40,514 nt of DNA, taken from positions 1 to 40,514 of IMG/VR virus record IMGVR_UViG_3300029267_002571. One strand, given 5' to 3'. Below the pieces are notes generated by a model. It searched no databases. It was not told the DNA's origin and worked only from the letters and a program-made list of their open reading frames with translations. Positions 1 through 7,519 of the stretch are shown here, piece after piece. The DNA comes from a virus. The position numbers and the translations under genes were made by a program. Positions within the stretch are counted from its first letter, which is position 1; each line of letters opens with the position of its first letter.

Positions 1-144
1 AATGGATAGCACCACCACCCGCCCCGACACCCCGGAGTTCGACGGGATGCCCGACCACCCGAAGGAGAACCCCACCAAGTTCACCCTCGAGGGACTCGGT
101 AAGTTCCGGCTCCGAGACGGCATCGTCAACGGAGAACGAATGAC
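1..144. repeat. Left copy of 144-bp terminal direct repeat
   Basis: Bases 1-144 are identical to 40371-40514. This is the usual sign of a circular or circularly permuted phage genome cut at an arbitrary point by assembly, giving a unique length of 40370 bp. The repeat lies inside a coding gene, so it is more likely an assembly overlap than a physical terminal repeat with its own function. Confidence 0.97.
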
Positions 145-277
145 CCTACAGATCACCTGTAAGGTCATCCACGCCGGCGAGGACTGGCTCGAGACCGGAG
201 GCGACGGGGGAGATGGAAACCCTGACACCCGCCCCTCGATCAAGCTCCGAGCCGAGACCCTCATCGAGGTCGAATAA
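2..277 (+). CDS. Small hypothetical protein (91 aa)
   Basis: A 91-residue acidic protein of unknown function; I recognise no family. Its start overlaps the stop of the gene that precedes it on the circular map: at the right end of the window the same ATG sits inside the last codons of 39837-40379. The ribosome binding site (GAGAGG) therefore lies in the copy at the right end. The sequence has a Gly/Asp-rich loop near residues 67-73. Its position at the join of the two early regions suggests an early-expressed accessory protein. Confidence 0.75.
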   Translation: MDSTTTRPDTPEFDGMPDHPKENPTKFTLEGLGKFRLRDGIVNGERMTLQITCKVIHAGEDWLETGGDGGDGNPDTRPSIKLRAETLIEVE

Positions 278-298
278 ACCCGAAGGGAGATACCGCCG

Positions 299-676
299 AT
301 GGCTTATAGAGAGAGGCGCCGACCACCTATCCCGACCAGGCTCACCTGGTGCGACTGCCCCGGCTGCGGACTACTAGCCGAGATCGAACTCTGCTGGTTC
401 ACCAACGCCGCCGAGGAGCAGATCATCGAGGACGACATCGACGAGGCTATCGCCCTGATCACCGCCCCAGAGTTCCTGAACGACCGAGCCCAAGAACGGC
501 TTGCCCACGAAGCGAGATGGCGCGGAGCTCACCCGTCCCGAATCAACCTATGCCGCGGGGACGCCCGAGCCATCTGGGTCACATTGAAAAACCGTGCCAA
601 GCGGGAACGGCTTCCCCCTCCTTGGTACCGGGAACTCGCCACACCAGCCACCGTTGGTGGGTTCCCCAGGGAATAA
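299..676 (+). CDS. Hypothetical protein with N-terminal Cys motif (125 aa)
   Basis: Function not recognised. The N-terminal third carries CDCPGC (residues 18-23), with another Cys near residue 32 and one near residue 84, which could form a small metal site. The C-terminal half is basic. The start at 299 follows a GGGAG ribosome binding site at about 284-288. The stop codon lies in the loop of a strong inverted repeat (653-703), so translation and a possible attenuator overlap. It sits 21 bp after the preceding gene in the same direction. Confidence 0.7.
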   Translation: MAYRERRRPPIPTRLTWCDCPGCGLLAEIELCWFTNAAEEQIIEDDIDEAIALITAPEFLNDRAQERLAHEARWRGAHPSRINLCRGDARAIWVTLKNRAKRERLPPPWYRELATPATVGGFPRE

Positions 677-703
677 GCGCACTACCCTGGGGGACCCGCC
701 ACC
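653..703 (+). terminator. GC-rich hairpin overlapping the stop of 299-676
   Basis: Arms 653-671 and 685-703 pair over 19 positions with one mismatch and two G-T pairs, around a 13-base loop that contains the TAA stop. The core GGTTCCCCAGGG pairs with CCCTGGGGGACC. No T-run follows, so this is terminator-like or attenuator-like rather than a classical intrinsic terminator. Confidence 0.55.
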
Positions 704-726
704 CCGAGAGAGAGGAAACCACCACG

Positions 727-1035
727 ATGACCAACGACCGTCTCACCCCGACTGGGATCACCCAGCACATCGACACCGCCCACGCCGAGGATCTCTTCCG
801 TAACCGCCTCGCCGAAGCGCTCCGGTTCCGGCAGCACCTATGGGTCTTCAACGTCACCTACCGCCTATCGAACGAAGCCGCCGAGCAGCTATCCGCCGGC
901 ACCGGCACCGGAGAGATCCACTTAGACAAGGAGAACATCCTCGTCTTCGGAGGCCCGATCTGCTACATCTGCGAAACCGTCGAGTGGACCCCGCACGCTT
1001 GCCCCGGCGCCGCCCGAGGGGAGACCCTCCAATGA
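727..1035 (+). CDS. Hypothetical protein with CxxC and HxC motif (102 aa)
   Basis: Unknown function. The reading frame stays open upstream to 349, but the start is set at 727 because a GAGAGAGG ribosome binding site lies just upstream and the sequence before it overlaps the preceding gene in another frame. The C-terminal part has CYIC followed about ten residues later by PHAC, a plausible zinc knuckle. The stop overlaps the next start (ATGA), so the two are probably translationally coupled. Confidence 0.7.
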   Translation: MTNDRLTPTGITQHIDTAHAEDLFRNRLAEALRFRQHLWVFNVTYRLSNEAAEQLSAGTGTGEIHLDKENILVFGGPICYICETVEWTPHACPGAARGETLQ

Positions 1036-1409
1036 TCCCCTCCAACGCTGCCGAGTGGGCCATCGCCTGGGCCGCGATGATCCCCGCAGGCATCTTCGCC
1101 GTCTACCTGATCACCCGCAGCTACCACCGGCCGCAGCTACGCCACCCGATCGCCGGCGGCACCCGCCGAGGTCACTGGCTCTACACCATCCGATCCTCCA
1201 CCCCGAACCCCACCGTCGAGATCCTGCTCGAGGGAGGTCCCCACGACGGAGAGATCCGCCGGATCCACGACCAACGCCCCGACACGGTCCCCCGCTCCTA
1301 CACCGTCCACGACAACCGTGGCCGATACCGGAGCGACCCCAACGGCCGGATCCGGTACGCCGGGAACGGCATCTGGCTCGTTAGCTACCAGTGGGAGGAG
1401 CAGCAATGA
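1032..1409 (+). CDS. Small membrane-anchored hypothetical protein (125 aa)
   Basis: Residues about 8-28 form one hydrophobic segment (AIAWAAMIPAGIFAVYLI), giving an N-terminal membrane anchor followed by a soluble domain. The soluble domain has an LLEGGPHDGE motif and a terminal RIRY-type strand resembling the small GGPxDGE-type phage proteins; 37412-37762 carries a related VDGPHAGDEW motif, so the two may be distant relatives. The start overlaps the preceding stop by ATGA and the stop overlaps the next start the same way. The biochemical role is unknown. Confidence 0.7.
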   Translation: MIPSNAAEWAIAWAAMIPAGIFAVYLITRSYHRPQLRHPIAGGTRRGHWLYTIRSSTPNPTVEILLEGGPHDGEIRRIHDQRPDTVPRSYTVHDNRGRYRSDPNGRIRYAGNGIWLVSYQWEEQQ

Positions 1410-1807
1410 CATTCGGAGCCACCCACCGAGACCACGCCCAAGCCCAAATGACCCTCGAGGAAGCCATCACCAACCGCGACACCGGGATGACCCGAGCCGA
1501 CGAAGCCGCCCACGTTTCCTGGAAATACGCCGTCGACAAGTTCGCCGAGGACTACCTCCGCCGGCACCCGACCCTCTTCGTCGACGACCTCTGGGACACC
1601 GACGGATTCCCTCAGCCAGCCCCGGACCGAGCCCGAGCCCTCGGCCCCCGCATCGTCTCCTGGGCCAAGCGCGGATGGATCCGACGAGCCAAACCCCAAG
1701 ACATCCGCACCGGCCGGATCCTCGCCACCAGCCGCCCCTCGGTTCGGAGCAACCTAAGCCACAAACCGGTCTGGGTCTCCCTCATCTACCAGGAGGAGCA
1801 GCCATGA
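1406..1807 (+). CDS. Hypothetical protein, possibly winged-helix (133 aa)
   Basis: An alpha-helical, charged protein. Residues about 35-100 have the spacing of a small winged-helix or helix-turn-helix domain (a helical stretch, then a W-x-x-R-G-W-I segment), but I cannot place it in a named family. The start at 1406 is preferred over an in-frame GTG at 1391 because GGGAGGAG at 1393-1400 is well placed for 1406 and the ATGA overlap matches its neighbours. It lies in a run of tightly coupled small genes. DNA binding is a guess. Confidence 0.68.
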   Translation: MTFGATHRDHAQAQMTLEEAITNRDTGMTRADEAAHVSWKYAVDKFAEDYLRRHPTLFVDDLWDTDGFPQPAPDRARALGPRIVSWAKRGWIRRAKPQDIRTGRILATSRPSVRSNLSHKPVWVSLIYQEEQP

Positions 1808-2070
1808 CCGACACCGAACTCGAACTCACCATCACCCGCCGCCTCGAGCAGCTACTCGCCATCTCCACCGAACCGGGCGCTACCCGACACGACATCGCTG
1901 AAACCGCCCGCGACCTCATCGAACTAATCCGAGGCCCCGACCTGCCCCGCTGGGTCATAGAGACCGCCCGCAGAGACGTCGCCGACCTAGCCGACCTCAG
2001 CAAAATAGGCGACTCAGTCACCCTCGACGACCCCGAAGGGCACATCATCACGCTCCGGAGGACCCGATGA
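1804..2070 (+). CDS. Small helical hypothetical protein (88 aa)
   Basis: An acidic, predominantly helical protein with heptad-like spacing in the first 45 residues, possibly a short coiled coil. No family recognised. It overlaps the previous stop and the next start by 4 bases (ATGA at both ends), so it is almost certainly co-translated with its neighbours. GAGGAG lies just before the start at about 1793-1798. Confidence 0.7.
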   Translation: MTDTELELTITRRLEQLLAISTEPGATRHDIAETARDLIELIRGPDLPRWVIETARRDVADLADLSKIGDSVTLDDPEGHIITLRRTR

Positions 2071-2477
2071 CCCCCGACGACCGGACAGCGATGCTGATCC
2101 CGATCCACCCGCACTACGCCGACCGGATCTTCGACGGCACCAAAACCATCGAGATCCGCAAAACCCCGATCCGTACCGAGGTCATCTACCTCTACGTCAC
2201 CGCCCCCATCAGCCGCATCGCCGGCGCCGCCTGGATATACAAAACCGACACCACCACCCCCAGAGCCATGACCCCCGCCCAATACACCGCCGCTCATATC
2301 ACCCGCCGGCACCTCGCCGACTACGCCACCTTCGACCAGGAGATCACCCTCCACCACATCGGTACCCAAGTACGATTCCCCCGCACCGTCCAATGGTGGA
2401 AACCGGCACCACAAGGACCCCGCTACCTAACCAAAACCGACACCGACCGGATCCTCACCGAAGGAGGAATGCCGTGA
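2067..2477 (+). CDS. ASCH/PUA-like domain protein (136 aa)
   Basis: The N-terminal segment (LIPIHPHYADRIFDGTKTIE, residues about 10-29) followed by IRK matches the ASCH/PUA-like pattern in which a strand, a helix with YA..I..G.KT, and E-x-R-K form the ligand pocket. The domain continues with a beta-rich core (VIYLYVT) and a helical insertion. ASCH domains bind RNA or modified nucleotides, and phage versions are common in early regions. The substrate cannot be deduced here. The gene is coupled by ATGA upstream and GTGA downstream, just before a zinc-ribbon protein and a DNA methyltransferase, so a role in nucleic-acid modification or its recognition is possible. Confidence 0.78.
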   Translation: MTPDDRTAMLIPIHPHYADRIFDGTKTIEIRKTPIRTEVIYLYVTAPISRIAGAAWIYKTDTTTPRAMTPAQYTAAHITRRHLADYATFDQEITLHHIGTQVRFPRTVQWWKPAPQGPRYLTKTDTDRILTEGGMP

Positions 2478-2734
2478 GAATCAAAGACACCCAACTCGCA
2501 GCCTGCTCAAGTTGCGGAGCCCCGATCCGGTGGATCCGCACCGAGGACGGTTTCCGAGCCCCGGTCAACATCGACCGCAAAGCGATCTACACCGACACCG
2601 GCACCGTCGACGCCGGCGACTTCGGCGCCACCCCGATCGGCCAGCTAGTCACCGGCTACGAATCCCACTTCGCTACCTGCCCCAACGCCGACCAGCACCG
2701 CAAAAAACAACCCGCCAAGAGGACCCGACGATGA
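2474..2734 (+). CDS. Zinc-ribbon hypothetical protein (86 aa)
   Basis: Starts with GTG at 2474, directly after AAGGAGG at 2461-2467, and overlaps the preceding stop by GTGA. The protein has CSSCGAPIRW near residues 11-20 and a second Cys/His pair near residue 70 (ATCPNADQH). It therefore looks like a small zinc ribbon with a basic tail (KKQPAKRTRR), suited to nucleic-acid binding. Partner unknown. The next gene, the methyltransferase, begins in its last codon. Confidence 0.78.
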   Translation: MRIKDTQLAACSSCGAPIRWIRTEDGFRAPVNIDRKAIYTDTGTVDAGDFGATPIGQLVTGYESHFATCPNADQHRKKQPAKRTRR

Positions 2735-3996
2735 ACAAGCTCCGCATCCGCCACGTTCACCCCAACGACCTGCAGCCGGCCCCCTACAACCCCCGCACCT
2801 GGACCGACGAGGAACTACACCGCCTCAAAACCGGGCTCCTCGAATTCGGGATCGTCCAACCCTCCATCATCAACACCCGCACCGGCTGGCTCGTCGGAGG
2901 CCATATGCGCCGCCAAGCCTGCCTCGAACTAGTAGACGAGGGACATACCCAATTCGCGTCCGTACCGATCGTTGAACAAGACCTCGACCCCGAACGGGAA
3001 CGAGCCCTCAACATCCTCCTCAATAACCCCAACGCCCAAGGGTCCTTCGGCGCCGACCTAACCGACGTCCTCGACGACCTCGCCGACACCCCCCTCCTCG
3101 AGCTCACCGGCTTCACCTTCAACGAGTACCAGCAACTCCAAGCCGAAACCGCCGACGACCTCAAAGCCGGCCGAGAAGGAACCACCCCCGCCCCACCGAA
3201 AAACCCGATAACCCAACCCGGCCAAACCTGGCGCCTCGGCCGGCACCTACTCCACATCGGAGACGCCACCCGACCCGCCTCCTACCAACACCTCCCCCAA
3301 CCCGCCGCCATGTGCTTCACCGACCCGCCCTACAACGTCGACTACACCGGCCGCACCAGAGAAGAACTCGAGATCATCAACGACGCCTGGAAAACCGAAG
3401 CCCAATACTCCGCATTCATCGAGGACGCCTGCACCCAGATCAAAACCAACACCACCGGCGCCATATACATGTGCTACGCCATCAGCCACGCCGCCGCCGT
3501 CCACGCTGCCTGGGAAAACACCCAACTCCACATCTCCACCACCATCGCCTGGGTCAAAGACCGGTGGGTCCTAAGCCGCTCCGACTACCACAACCAATGG
3601 GAGGGGATCCTCTACGGCTGGACCGAAGGACAACCCCACTACTTCGTCGACGACCGCACCCAAGGGAACGTCCTCGAATACGCCCGACCCCGCCGCGACG
3701 ACACCGGACCGAAACCCCGCCCCAAGCAGTCCGACGTCTGGCGCCACAACCGGCCAGCCGCCAGCCGGCTCCACCCGACAATGAAACCCGTCGCCCTAGT
3801 CGAGCACGCCATCCGCAACTCGAGCCACCGCAACGACTGGATCCTCGACCCGTTCGGCGGCAGCGGATCCACCCTCATCGCCGCAGAGAACATCGGCCGC
3901 AACGCCTACCTCATCGAACTCGACCCCGCCTACGCCGACGTCATCATCGCCCGCTACGCTTCAATCAGCGACACCGACCCAGAGGAGATCCCATGA
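2731..3996 (+). CDS. ParB-like nuclease/DNA methyltransferase fusion
   Basis: A 421-residue protein with two domains. Residues about 1-130 are a ParB/Srx-like domain: an N-P-R-x-W segment near 20-24, then VQPSIIN and the GGHMRR motif at 56-61, corresponding to the phosphate-binding GxxR region. Residues about 165-410 are a DNA methyltransferase with DPPY at 198-201 and the SAM-binding DPFGGSGS at 373-380, in the order typical of the beta class (N4-cytosine or N6-adenine). Such ParB-methylase fusions are frequent in phages and prophages and are thought to modify phage DNA against restriction. No cognate restriction enzyme is visible. The start overlaps the preceding stop by ATGA. The target sequence cannot be read from the protein. 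Confidence 0.93.
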   Translation: MNKLRIRHVHPNDLQPAPYNPRTWTDEELHRLKTGLLEFGIVQPSIINTRTGWLVGGHMRRQACLELVDEGHTQFASVPIVEQDLDPERERALNILLNNPNAQGSFGADLTDVLDDLADTPLLELTGFTFNEYQQLQAETADDLKAGREGTTPAPPKNPITQPGQTWRLGRHLLHIGDATRPASYQHLPQPAAMCFTDPPYNVDYTGRTREELEIINDAWKTEAQYSAFIEDACTQIKTNTTGAIYMCYAISHAAAVHAAWENTQLHISTTIAWVKDRWVLSRSDYHNQWEGILYGWTEGQPHYFVDDRTQGNVLEYARPRRDDTGPKPRPKQSDVWRHNRPAASRLHPTMKPVALVEHAIRNSSHRNDWILDPFGGSGSTLIAAENIGRNAYLIELDPAYADVIIARYASISDTDPEEIP

Positions 3997-4229
3997 CAGA
4001 TCTCGAGATCGCCCTCGCTGCCATATACCCCATCGCTGTCATCGCCGGCTACGCCATCGGCCGATACTCCGTCCGCCGCGAAACCACCTGGCGACCGATC
4101 AGCCCTTCCAACCCGCCCCACTCGGCTGCGATAGGCCGAGCATGGCTCGCCGACCAAAGCGGAGAGATTCGCCACACCGTCCAACGGCAGATCCACCCGC
4201 TACTACGTGACACAACGGAGGACCAATGA
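3993..4229 (+). CDS. Small membrane protein (78 aa)
   Basis: Residues about 5-27 form one strongly hydrophobic segment (IALAAIYPIAVIAGYAIGRY), followed by a short basic soluble tail. A single-pass membrane protein with N-terminal anchor; no family recognised. Overlaps the methyltransferase stop and the next start by ATGA. Possible roles such as host-membrane modification are speculation. Confidence 0.68.
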   Translation: MTDLEIALAAIYPIAVIAGYAIGRYSVRRETTWRPISPSNPPHSAAIGRAWLADQSGEIRHTVQRQIHPLLRDTTEDQ

Positions 4230-4576
4230 CCGCCCAAACCATCCTCGCCTACATGACCGCCGCCGCCATCGCCCTCGGCCTCCCCTCCACCGGCACCGAC
4301 ATCTGGAACCAACCCGCCCCGCCCCCACCGGCGCAAACCATCATCACCCCCGAGCCGGCACCCGAGCCGGCACCCGACACCTGCGTCACCATCACCATCA
4401 CCGACGGCCGAATCACCGACCGCCAATGGAACACCCCCCGCCCCGCCAGCTACACCACCCCCACCAACCACTTCCCCACCAGCATCGTCGGCCACTACCT
4501 ATGGATCGGCTACGAACCCGACACCCGATCCATCGACATCACCGGCCTCACCACCATCGAGGTCTGCAATGGGTAG
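4226..4576 (+). CDS. Putative exported or membrane-anchored protein (116 aa)
   Basis: The first 20 residues (AYMTAAAIALGLPS) resemble a signal peptide or membrane anchor. A proline-rich stretch with a repeated EPAP unit follows near residues 43-50, then a domain of about 65 residues with two cysteines (one near 53, one at the C-terminus) that could form a disulfide outside the membrane. Function unknown. Its last 8 bases overlap the start of the small terminase gene, so it may be translated with the packaging genes. Confidence 0.66.
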   Translation: MTAQTILAYMTAAAIALGLPSTGTDIWNQPAPPPPAQTIITPEPAPEPAPDTCVTITITDGRITDRQWNTPRPASYTTPTNHFPTSIVGHYLWIGYEPDTRSIDITGLTTIEVCNG

Positions 4577-5108
4577 GCCAACCAAACTCACCCCCGAGAT
4601 GCACGACGCCATCATCGCCCTCATCTCCGAAGGGAACACCCTCAAAGACACCGCCGGCGCCCTCGGACTCCACCGCGAAACCATCACCGACTGGGAGCAG
4701 CGCGGCCTCTACGAAATCGAAACCACCCACCCCAACCCCGACGACTACACCCGACCCCAACTCGTAGCACTCGCCGCCGCCCAAGGCATCGAACACCCAC
4801 GGCGAGCCACCAAGAAAACCATCGCCAACCTCTGCCACATCGAAACACCCTTCACCCGCTTTACCCGCGCGCTTTCACGCGCGAGGCACGAGGCGATCAC
4901 CTACGCCGTCCGGGCGATGCGCAAAGCCGGCAGGGACGACTGGCGATTCTGGCAATACTTCCTCTCGGTACACCAGCCAGAACGGTGGGCACGCTCGGCG
5001 ATCGAGGAGGGGACGTTCGGAGCTACAGACGACGCTGTCGATACCGGAGCAGCACTCGAGAGAGGGGAGAAGCTCCTCAAGCTAGTCCAGGGAGGCAAAG
5101 CATCATGA
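4569..5108 (+). CDS. terS: Terminase small subunit with SAP-like insertion
   Basis: 179 residues. Residues 1-46 read as a terminase small-subunit helix-turn-helix: a GRPTKLTPE start, then TLKDTAGALGLHRETITDWE. Residues about 61-90 (RPQLVALAAAQGI, then RATKKTIANL) look like a SAP or Rho-N-type helix-extended-loop-helix inserted before the second half; SAP modules bind DNA. Residues 92-160 (RALSRARHEAITYAVRAMRK, then DDWRFWQYFL) match the oligomerisation region of phage small terminases. It would recognise phage DNA and load the large subunit. It directly precedes the large terminase, separated only by a 9-codon ORF. The family call is good; the SAP call is an inference from pattern. Confidence 0.87.
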   Translation: MGRPTKLTPEMHDAIIALISEGNTLKDTAGALGLHRETITDWEQRGLYEIETTHPNPDDYTRPQLVALAAAQGIEHPRRATKKTIANLCHIETPFTRFTRALSRARHEAITYAVRAMRKAGRDDWRFWQYFLSVHQPERWARSAIEEGTFGATDDAVDTGAALERGEKLLKLVQGGKAS

Positions 5109-5134
5109 CCACCGGTATCTACGACCCCGACTAA
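5105..5134 (+). CDS. Nine-codon leader ORF before terL
   Basis: ATG at 5105 overlaps the terS stop by ATGA and has GGAGG at 5091-5095, nine bases upstream. It encodes only MTTGIYDPD and ends in TAA at 5132-5134, directly abutting the terL ATG at 5135. It is in the same frame as terL, and both begin ATGACCACCG. The ribosome binding site thus serves the leader, and terL would depend on termination-reinitiation at TAAATG, or on stop readthrough. A small duplication of the start region or a sequencing error would give the same picture. Confidence 0.55.
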   Translation: MTTGIYDPD

Positions 5135-6841
5135 ATGACCACCGCCACCGATGCCCTCGGCCGGCTCGAAGCCAACCACCTCATCTGGCGCCTAACCCTC
5201 TACGAGGACTGGCTCACCGACACCGCCGACCGGCTCGTCCCCGACGGCCCCCACCACACCGCCTTCTGGGACTGGCTATGGGCCATCGAACCCGGCATTC
5301 GACCCCCCGCCTACCTATCGGTCTGGTCGAGAGGAGGAGCGAAATCCACCAACGTCGAGCTCGGCACCGTCGCCCTCGGAGCCCGCCGCCGCCGCCGCTA
5401 CGGCTGGTACGTGAGCGACACCCAGAGCCAAGCAGACGACCATGTCGGCTCCATCGCCGCGCTCCTCGAGCACCTCACCTTCGCCGCGTTCTACCCCGGC
5501 ATGGCCCGCCGCCGCGTAGGCAAGTTCGGGTCAAGCCGAGGATGGCGCCGCAACCGGCTCCGCACCGCCGACGGATTCACCATCGACGCGATGGGACTCG
5601 ACACCGCCCGCCGCGGAGTCAAGCTCGAAGCCGACCGGCCCGACCTCATGATCTTCGATGACATCGACGATACCCACGACAGCCCCGACATCGTCGACCG
5701 CAAGCTCGCTACCATCACCAAGAGCCTCATCCCCGCCGGCGCCGAGGACCTCGCCATAATGGGAGTCCAAAACCTCATCCACCCCGACTCGATCTTCGCC
5801 CAGCTACTCGACGGCCGAGCGGAGATCCTCGCCGACCGCATCGTCTCCGGACCGATCCCAGCCCTCACCAACTACCGGCGGCACCGCAACACCAACCCCA
5901 ACATCGTCACCTCGAGCGGGGAACCCCGCCGCTACATCATCCACGGCACCCCCACCTGGGCCGGCCAGGACCTCGAAACCTGCCAAGCGATCGTCGACGC
6001 GATCGGCCCCACCGAATTCGAATCCGAGAACCAGCACATCGTCGAGTCCCCCGCCGGCGGGATCTACAACGACATCGAGTGGAACGAACTACACCGCTCA
6101 CCAGAGGACGTCCCCGACCTAGTCCGCACCACCGTCTGGGTCGACCCGGCCGTCACCAAAACCGACAAGTCCGACTCCCAAGCGATCCAAGCCGACGGCA
6201 TCGACGCCGCCGGCGACATATACCGGCTCTTCTCCTGGGAGCAGCAAGCGACACCGCTCGCAGCGATCGAGCTCGCCCTCCGCACCGCCGCCGATCTCCA
6301 AGCCGAGCATGTCGGCATCGAAACCGACCAGGGAGGCGACACCTGGGAGAGCGTATTCATCGAAGCGCAAAACAACACCGGCATCCGGCACATCCCGATG
6401 GTGCAAGCCAAAGCCGGTCAGGGACACGGCCCCAAGATCGCCCGCTCCCAACGGATGCACACCGACTACGAGATGATCCGGATCTGGCATGTCGACAACG
6501 GAGGAGGCGCCATCGAGGTCCTCGAGCCCGCCCTCAAAAGGTTCCCGAAAACCCCGCCGCTGGACCTCGCCGACGCCGCCTACTGGTCCTGGGCCGACCT
6601 CCGCTCCCAGGGAGCTATCCACGGGGACTCGTTCGCCGGCCGCGGCCGAGAGGAGGAGAGAGAGATCCGGGACGCCTACACCGCACCGAGACCGTCGATC
6701 CTCGCCGCCGGCGGTCGCCGCCCCCCAACCGACGAAGATCCACCCCCACCAGTTTCACGTGAAACACCCCCTGTGAAACACCGCCCGAGACGCCGCCCGA
6801 TCCCAGGGAAAAACCCGCTCAAACCCAAGAAAACCCCCTAG
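5135..6841 (+). CDS. terL: Terminase large subunit
   Basis: 568 residues. The ATPase domain has a Walker A-like WSRGGAKST (residues 64-72) and Walker B LMIFDDID (171-178). The nuclease domain has the first catalytic Asp in VWVDPAV (Asp337), a middle region with GIETDQGGD (394-402), and DLADAAYW (477-484) as the final acidic motif. This is the motor that packages DNA into proheads and cuts concatemers. Length is normal for the family. The start at 5135 has no ribosome binding site of its own because the preceding 30 bases are a leader ORF. The Pro/Lys-rich C-terminus (last about 30 residues) is a low-complexity tail. The stop overlaps a promoter-like element. Confidence 0.95.
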   Translation: MTTATDALGRLEANHLIWRLTLYEDWLTDTADRLVPDGPHHTAFWDWLWAIEPGIRPPAYLSVWSRGGAKSTNVELGTVALGARRRRRYGWYVSDTQSQADDHVGSIAALLEHLTFAAFYPGMARRRVGKFGSSRGWRRNRLRTADGFTIDAMGLDTARRGVKLEADRPDLMIFDDIDDTHDSPDIVDRKLATITKSLIPAGAEDLAIMGVQNLIHPDSIFAQLLDGRAEILADRIVSGPIPALTNYRRHRNTNPNIVTSSGEPRRYIIHGTPTWAGQDLETCQAIVDAIGPTEFESENQHIVESPAGGIYNDIEWNELHRSPEDVPDLVRTTVWVDPAVTKTDKSDSQAIQADGIDAAGDIYRLFSWEQQATPLAAIELALRTAADLQAEHVGIETDQGGDTWESVFIEAQNNTGIRHIPMVQAKAGQGHGPKIARSQRMHTDYEMIRIWHVDNGGGAIEVLEPALKRFPKTPPLDLADAAYWSWADLRSQGAIHGDSFAGRGREEEREIRDAYTAPRPSILAAGGRRPPTDEDPPPPVSRETPPVKHRPRRRPIPGKNPLKPKKTP

Positions 6842-6867
6842 CCGACCGCCCCGAACTATGGTACACT
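6839..6867 (+). promoter_or_regulatory. Promoter-like repeat (TAGCCG-N17-TACACT)
   Basis: Belongs to a family of intergenic sequences shared with 32869, 33505 and 33942: TAG at the -35 position, a CCCCG block, then TATGGTAC and a -10-like hexamer. Here TAGCCG (6839-6844) and TACACT (6862-6867) are 17 bases apart, and TGG before the -10 gives an extended -10. It lies 33 bp upstream of the start at 6901. Confidence 0.65.
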
Positions 6868-6900
6868 CGGGTTGTAAGCAGCCAAGAGAGAGGAACCAAA

Positions 6901-7155
6901 ATGACCACCAGCACCCGCACCCCCCGCAGCAAAGCCCGCCAGCTCCGCCGGGAAGCCGCCGCCTCCCACGCCCAAGCCGAAGCGCACCGCCTCCTCAAGG
7001 AAGCCGCCGAAGCGCTCGCCGACAGCCGGGACCTCCACGAAGCCGCCGAGGAAACCCTCCGCGACGAAGCCAACCGGCAGCACACCGCGATGCTCGAGAT
7101 GCTCGAGGACTCCAACTGGCGCATCAGTCAAGCCCTCGAACTCGAAACCCGCTAG
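6901..7155 (+). CDS. Small helical hypothetical protein (84 aa)
   Basis: An Ala/Glu/Arg-rich, almost wholly helical protein with a likely coiled coil over residues 10-75. No family recognised. GAGAGAGG lies just upstream at about 6887-6894. It is the first gene after its own promoter-like element, between terminase and portal, where scaffold-like or packaging accessory proteins sometimes sit, but nothing in the sequence proves such a role. Confidence 0.65.
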   Translation: MTTSTRTPRSKARQLRREAAASHAQAEAHRLLKEAAEALADSRDLHEAAEETLRDEANRQHTAMLEMLEDSNWRISQALELETR

Positions 7156-7167
7156 AGAGGAACCGAG

Positions 7168-7449
7168 ATGACCACCAGCACCGCAGCAGAACTCAGAGCA
7201 GCCGGCCGAGGCGCCGAGCTCCTCCCCGCCGACATCGCCACCATCGGCGACGACACCGACCGGATCCTGGCCGAGTACCGGCGCATGACCGCGACGATGA
7301 GCCACCCCCTCACGATGCCCGCCATCAACGTCACCGTCGACGTCGCCTGCAAGCAGCTACGGGAGAGGCTCCACCGGGAGATGCCCTTCGAAGCGAAGCG
7401 CTCCGCCCGCCGGATCCTCCAGGGAGAACGGCGCCAAGCCGGCCGCTAA
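7168..7449 (+). CDS. Hypothetical protein (93 aa)
   Basis: Starts 12 bp after the preceding gene, preceded by GAGAGG. It begins MTTSTAAEL, similar to the MTTSTRTPR opening of the previous protein, followed by a mixed helix/loop protein with a basic C-terminus (RSARRILQGERRQAGR). One Cys only; no known domain. It is followed by a GC-rich hairpin at 7473-7499, so it probably closes a short two-gene transcript. Confidence 0.65.
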   Translation: MTTSTAAELRAAGRGAELLPADIATIGDDTDRILAEYRRMTATMSHPLTMPAINVTVDVACKQLRERLHREMPFEAKRSARRILQGERRQAGR

Positions 7450-7472
7450 ACCCCAACCCCGCCGCGACGCCA

Positions 7473-7499
7473 GGAGCCCCAGCCCCCCGCTGGGGCTCC
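7473..7499 (+). terminator. Perfect 11-bp hairpin
   Basis: GGAGCCCCAGC (7473-7483) and GCTGGGGCTCC (7489-7499) pair perfectly around a loop of five C. There is no T-run. Nearly the same arms recur at 33261-33286, which suggests a conserved terminator or processing element. Confidence 0.65.
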
Positions 7500-7505
7500 A
7501 CCGCG

Positions 7506-7513
7506 TTACACTC
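7506..7513 (+). promoter_or_regulatory. TTACACTC promoter-like motif, possible leaderless start
   Basis: TTACACTC recurs at 11563 and 24083, each time ahead of a morphogenesis gene. Here the -10-like TACACT ends 7 bases before the ATG at 7520, so the transcript would begin at or next to the start codon. No clear -35 is visible. Confidence 0.5.
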
Positions 7514-7519
7514 CCCTCT

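Noticed and set aside
1-144. Physical terminal repeat with packaging function
   Set aside because: The repeat lies in coding sequence and ends mid-gene; an assembly overlap of a circular genome explains it.
349-726. N-terminal extension of the gene at 727
   Set aside because: The upstream part overlaps 299-676 in another frame and lacks a binding site; 727 has GAGAGAGG.
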